A stretch of DNA of 17,594 nt from Microbacteriaceae bacterium (GTDB lineage Bacteria; Actinomycetota; Actinomycetes; Actinomycetales; Microbacteriaceae). The DNA lies in contig CANGNR010000015.1 in the NCBI GenBank assembly GCA_947455385.1, positions 1-17,594 on the forward strand, written 5' to 3'. A program made the position numbers and the translations under genes. The notes under the pieces were generated by a model. It ran no database searches and was not told the origin of the DNA. It worked only from the letters and a program-made list of their open reading frames with translations. Of this stretch, positions 14,188 through 17,594 are shown piece after piece (position 1 is the stretch's first letter; the number at the start of each line of letters is the position of its first letter).

Positions 14188-15570
14188 AGCTACCTTCTTG
14201 ACCGCCTCGGCCACGCGCTGCGCGACATCTGGGTGGAACACACTCGGAATGATGTATGTCGCGTTCAATTCTGACGGATCGACGCATCCCTGCAGAGCCT
14301 TAGCCGCGGCTAGCAGCATCTTTTCGGTGATTACGGTCGCCCCGGCATCGAGCAGACCCCTAAAGAAACCGGGGAACGCGAGCACGTTGTTGATCTGGTT
14401 AGGAAAATCGCTGCGACCCGTTGCGACGACGGCGGCGTGCCTGGCCGCGATGGCAGGCTCAATCTCGGGGTTCGGGTTAGCGAGGGCAAAGACGATCGAC
14501 TTGTCGGCCATCGAGGCCACATCAGCTTCGGTCAGGAGGTTTCCGGCAGATACCCCGATGAACGCGTCGGCGCCGCGAACCGCATCGGCCAGCCTGCCCT
14601 GCTGACCCGACTCGTTTGTGTGGCGCGCGACCCAGTCGAGGGTCGAGCCGAGTTCGATGTCTGGGCGGCCGGCATAGACGATGCCCTTTTGATCTGCGAC
14701 GGTCACGTGCTTGAGCCCGGCCTCGAGCAGCAGCTTTAGCACCGCGGTGCCAGCAGCTCCGGCCCCGCTCATCACGAGCTTGATCTCGCCGAGTTGCTTG
14801 CCAACAACCTTGAGCGCATTGCCGAGGGCAGCTAGGCAAACGATGGCCGTGCCGTGCTGGTCATCGTGAAATACCGGGATGTCGAGCTCGGCGCGCAACC
14901 TTGCCTCAACCTCAAAGCAACGAGGTGCCGAGATGTCTTCTAGGTTGATGCCGGCGAAGACCGGTGCGATGTTTTTGACGGTTCGCACGATCTCGTCGAC
15001 ATCCTGGGTGTCGAGGCAAATGGGAAAAGCGTCGATGTCGGCAAAACGCTTGAATAGCGCGGCCTTGCCCTCCATGACGGGCAGGGCGGCGAGTGGGCCG
15101 ATGTTGCCTAGTCCAAGAACTGCGGAACCGTCGCTCACCACGGCGATGGTGTTGCGTTTGATGGTGAGGCGGCGGGCGTCGGATGGATCCTTGGCGATTG
15201 CCTCAGAAATTCGCGCGACACCGGGCGTGTAGATGAGCGATAGGTCGTCGCGGTTGCGAATCGGCAGCTTAGACTCGACGGTCAGCTTGCCGCCGAGGTG
15301 CGCCAAGAATGTGCGGTCAGAGACCTTGCCGACCACCACGTCTTTGACGCCCTTGAGTTTCTCGACGATTTCTTCGGCGTGCTCCGAGTTGCGGCAGGCA
15401 CAGGTAACGTCGACGCGAACCTTGTCGGCATCGCTGAAGTTGACGTCGAGCGCAGTCACTAGGCCGCCCGATTGCTCGATTAGCTGCGTCAGCTCGCTCA
15501 CCGTGGTTGGCCTGGATGGCGCCTCGAGGCGAACGGTGATCGAATACTGAACTGATGGCGTGCTCGACAT
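14179..15570 (-). CDS. NAD(P)-dependent malic enzyme with N-terminal ACT-like domain
   Basis: Oxidatively decarboxylates malate to pyruvate. The protein is 463 aa. Residues about 8-80 form an ACT-like regulatory domain (YSITVRLEAPSRP onward). The catalytic part follows: the family tyrosine in IYTPGVA (113-119), VMEGKAALFKRFADIDAFPI (165-184) with the conserved lysines, EDI (211-213) and FHDDQHGTA (234-242) for metal binding, and a Rossmann site GAGAAG (269-274). LANPNPEI and FPGFFRG near the C-terminus are typical. No phosphotransacetylase domain is attached, so it is not the long MaeB form. Cofactor preference cannot be read with confidence. It starts 37 bases after the protease stop and is followed after 2 bases by DUF3039. 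Confidence 0.94.
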   Translation of the reverse strand: MSSTPSVQYSITVRLEAPSRPTTVSELTQLIEQSGGLVTALDVNFSDADKVRVDVTCACRNSEHAEEIVEKLKGVKDVVVGKVSDRTFLAHLGGKLTVESKLPIRNRDDLSLIYTPGVARISEAIAKDPSDARRLTIKRNTIAVVSDGSAVLGLGNIGPLAALPVMEGKAALFKRFADIDAFPICLDTQDVDEIVRTVKNIAPVFAGINLEDISAPRCFEVEARLRAELDIPVFHDDQHGTAIVCLAALGNALKVVGKQLGEIKLVMSGAGAAGTAVLKLLLEAGLKHVTVADQKGIVYAGRPDIELGSTLDWVARHTNESGQQGRLADAVRGADAFIGVSAGNLLTEADVASMADKSIVFALANPNPEIEPAIAARHAAVVATGRSDFPNQINNVLAFPGFFRGLLDAGATVITEKMLLAAAKALQGCVDPSELNATYIIPSVFHPDVAQRVAEAVKKVARG

Positions 15571-15607
15571 GCTCTTAGTCTGCCACGCTCTGCGAAGCCG
15601 TAATCCG

Positions 15608-16846
15608 CTATTTCAGCGTGGCTAGGTCTCCGAGCACGACTGTGATTTCGATGCTCTGGCCGGCACGAGTGACCGAGAGCACGGTGGTGGCGCCGGCTGG
15701 CAAGGCTCGGATGGCCGAGGTGAGGTCGCTTGCCGAGCGCACGGCCAAGCCGTCGACGGCGGTCACGATGTCGCCCTTCTTAAGTCCGGCCTGCTCGGCT
15801 GCTCCCCCGGCGGTGAGGCTGTTAATCTTGGCGCCGCTAGACAGCGCCGCTGCTGAGTTAGAAGTTGTGGCGTCGCTGACCATGGCTCCAAGGAGCGCGT
15901 GGCTCGCCTTGCCCGACTTCATCAACTCGGTGGCGATGCGGTGGGCGACGTTAGATGGAATCGAGAATCCAACGCCGATGCTGCCCGACTGGCCGCCCGA
16001 CGAGCCCGAGCTACCCGCGGTGGCGATGGCGACGTTGACTCCGATGACCTGACCCTGCTGGTTCACGAGTGCACCGCCAGAGTTGCCCGGGTTGATTGCC
16101 GCGTCGGTCTGAATCACGTCGATGTTGATTGGAGCCTGGCCGGTGGTGCCGGTCCAGAACTGAAGGCCTCCGGTGCCGTTGCCGTTTTCGGGCACGGCCG
16201 AGTTGGCAACCTGGATGGTGCGGTTGAGCGCCGAGACGATGCCCGTGGTGACTGTGGACTCAAGCCCGAGTGGGGCGCCGATGGCGGCCACCGGGTCGCC
16301 GACGTTCAGCTTGGCAGAGTCGGCGAAAGAGGCAGCGGCGAATCCGGTGCCCGAGATTTTGATGACGGCGAGGTCGTTGGTTGGGTCGGTGCCGATGATG
16401 CGGCCCTTGTAGATCCTGCCTTCGCTGGTCTGCACCTCGATGGCAACGGTCGACGATGTGCCGTCGAGAGTGACGACGTGGGTGTTGGTCAGAATGTAGC
16501 CGTCGCTGGTGAGGAAGATTCCCGAGCCGCTGCCCGCCGAACCGCTGCCACTGACCGAGATGGTGACTACCGATGGCAGGGCCGTCGCGGTTGCGCCGGT
16601 GACCCAGTTGACTGCCGCGGTGTTATTGACGACCACGGGTGCAGAGTTGTGGTTGAGATTAGCCAAGACGGTGAGCGATGTCGCGGCACCGATTCCGGCA
16701 CCAACGATTGCAGAGATCAAGACGGTCGTGGCCGCGTTGAAAAAGATCTTGTTGCCACGCGACTTGGTGGCCTCTGTGTAGGTCGCAACGCTGGCGTTGG
16801 GAGCATCAAAAAGAAACTGGTTTCCGCGTGGAACTTCGTTGGTCAT
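15608..16846 (-). CDS. htrA: Membrane-anchored S1C serine protease with PDZ domain (HtrA/DegP-like)
   Basis: Trypsin-like quality-control protease acting outside the cytoplasmic membrane; 412 aa. A cytoplasmic tail of about 37 residues precedes one membrane helix (about 38-62). The protease domain has the triad H123 (TNTHVV), D158 (TNDLAVIKI) and S256 (GNSGGAL). A PDZ domain follows (about 315-410; AEQAGLKKGDIVTAVDG). Loops before the serine (211-240) and after it (276-290) are rich in Gly, Ser, Asn and Thr. Start choice: an ATG at 16891 gives 15 extra residues, but GAAGGA lies five bases before the ATG at 16846. The 105 bases upstream should hold the promoter; no clear -35/-10 pair was found. 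Confidence 0.94.
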   Translation of the reverse strand: MTNEVPRGNQFLFDAPNASVATYTEATKSRGNKIFFNAATTVLISAIVGAGIGAATSLTVLANLNHNSAPVVVNNTAAVNWVTGATATALPSVVTISVSGSGSAGSGSGIFLTSDGYILTNTHVVTLDGTSSTVAIEVQTSEGRIYKGRIIGTDPTNDLAVIKISGTGFAAASFADSAKLNVGDPVAAIGAPLGLESTVTTGIVSALNRTIQVANSAVPENGNGTGGLQFWTGTTGQAPINIDVIQTDAAINPGNSGGALVNQQGQVIGVNVAIATAGSSGSSGGQSGSIGVGFSIPSNVAHRIATELMKSGKASHALLGAMVSDATTSNSAAALSSGAKINSLTAGGAAEQAGLKKGDIVTAVDGLAVRSASDLTSAIRALPAGATTVLSVTRAGQSIEITVVLGDLATLK

Positions 16847-16951
16847 TGTTATCCTTCGGGTGCCTGAGCTTGGTTGTAATGAGCATTCCAAGCAAGTCTG
16901 AATAGTTTATGAAACCAACCTCAAAGAAACCTGAGTGTTGCTTGCGAGCCC

Positions 16952-17594
16952 CTAGCAGCCGATGCCGGTCGGGTGCTGCGTGCAGTCAAAGGCGACGAAA
17001 TAGGTTCGGTGCCCGGGCGAAACCCGTGCGTGCCAGGCTCGAGACTTGCCAAACCAAACGGGTTTTGCAGCCAGAACGATGCGCCCGCGCTGGCGCATCC
17101 AAGTCTTTGAGGTTGCCAGCCGAACGTCGGCGGCGAAGTGAACCTGGGCCACGGCCGAGTGAATCGCCCCCGTCGGCACATTGACAACGGTCGTGCGGCG
17201 ACCAAAGTGCCTGCGGTGGTCGACGCTCCAAGACCACGATGTCGGCGTGAAGCGCACCACGATCGAGCGACCCAGAAGCCATCCGCGTTTGTAATGCACG
17301 GATGCGCTGCTCGCCAGGCGCGCGATCAAACGAACGCCAACCACACGAGTGGCCACCACCCGTGCGGCAAGGGGCGCAGGTCGAACCACGACGGTTCTCG
17401 ACCACCTGTTCACCCAGCCCTTCGGGTGCACCACGCGTGGTGCAGGCTGGCTTATTTGCTTGGGCTTTGCGATGGCCTTCGGAGCGGGTTTCGGCGCGAG
17501 TTTCGGGTCAGGCTTGGCTGCCGGTGGGGCTGGCTTGAGCTTGAGCAGAACGTCGCCGCACAGGCTCACCCGCCCTGCGCCGACTCTCGACTCA
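16952..17594 (-). CDS. Basic protein of unknown function (5' end outside window)
   Basis: The frame is open to the right edge with no stop, so the visible part is at least 214 residues and probably a C-terminal portion; a GTG at 17569 is possible as a start but has no convincing Shine-Dalgarno sequence. First comes SLCGDVLLKLKP, then a linker of about 35 residues rich in Pro, Lys and Ala. The following 160 residues are rich in Arg, Val, Trp and His, with no recognised motif. The C-terminus ends DCTQHPTGIGC, two cysteines nine residues apart. Codon use (AAG, C/G-ending codons) matches the neighbours, which supports real coding. No membrane helix is clear. Function and family not recognised; it could be a secreted or surface protein whose signal peptide lies beyond the edge. 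Confidence 0.65.
   Translation of the reverse strand, partial: ESRVGAGRVSLCGDVLLKLKPAPPAAKPDPKLAPKPAPKAIAKPKQISQPAPRVVHPKGWVNRWSRTVVVRPAPLAARVVATRVVGVRLIARLASSASVHYKRGWLLGRSIVVRFTPTSWSWSVDHRRHFGRRTTVVNVPTGAIHSAVAQVHFAADVRLATSKTWMRQRGRIVLAAKPVWFGKSRAWHARVSPGHRTYFVAFDCTQHPTGIGC

Noticed and set aside
15899..16867. Plus-strand open frame of 322 codons opposite the HtrA protease
   Set aside because: The minus strand carries the full catalytic triad and PDZ domain; the opposite frame is a Gly/Arg/Asp-rich shadow.
16847..16891. Longer HtrA start adding 15 residues
   Set aside because: GAAGGA is placed for the ATG at 16846, and the extra codons cover that ribosome site.
1..17594. CRISPR arrays, insertion sequences, integrases, toxin-antitoxin or phage genes
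   Set aside because: No spaced direct repeats, transposase or integrase motifs, terminal inverted repeats or target duplications were seen. The tRNA 3' end is not repeated nearby as an attachment site.

Overview
The window looks like chromosome from a high-GC, small-genome actinobacterium, most likely Microbacteriaceae or a relative. Three things suggest this: the tight argS-lysA-hom-thrC-thrB run, a DUF3039-murI-rph-rdgB cluster, and frequent GTG and TTG starts. The placement is by gene content and style only; no 16S or marker search was possible. No phage, IS element, CRISPR array or defence island is visible.

Layout, left to right. (1) Positions 1-6330, minus strand: argS, lysA, hom, thrC and thrB, packed with overlaps of up to 4 bp or gaps of up to 5 bp. 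This is one transcription unit for arginyl-tRNA synthetase plus the lysine and threonine branches of the aspartate pathway; thrB runs off the left edge. (2) Positions 6435-10960, minus strand: a carbohydrate module made of a propeller-fold glycoside hydrolase, a secreted sugar-binding protein and two ABC permeases. It has a strong hairpin between binding protein and permeases, a Rho-independent terminator at its end, and LacI-type operator-like palindromes in front of the binding-protein gene and, more weakly, the hydrolase. No ATPase or regulator gene is present. (3) Positions 11020-11716, plus strand: tRNA-Arg(CCG) followed after one base by a DedA-family membrane protein gene. (4) Positions 11713-15570, minus strand: an ACT-domain malic enzyme, a DUF3039 protein, murI, rph and rdgB, closely spaced and probably co-transcribed. 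(5) Positions 15608-16846, minus strand: a membrane-anchored HtrA-type serine protease. (6) Positions 16952 to the right edge, minus strand: the C-terminal part of a very basic protein of unknown function with a Pro/Lys/Ala-rich linker.

How the genes work together: region 1 makes Lys/DAP and Thr from aspartate semialdehyde and charges tRNA-Arg. Region 2 imports an oligosaccharide (an alpha-glucoside or sucrose-like sugar is the best guess) and may hydrolyse it. Region 4 combines pyruvate/malate metabolism, peptidoglycan D-glutamate supply, tRNA 3' maturation and nucleotide-pool cleaning.

I did not find a clearly new multi-gene system. The best leads are regulatory and structural: the palindrome-dense region before the sugar-binding gene, the perfect 14-bp intra-operon hairpin, the tRNA-Arg/dedA junction that would give a nearly leaderless mRNA after tRNA processing, and the His in place of a key Arg in DedA. 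No gene-free stretch exceeds 300 bases.
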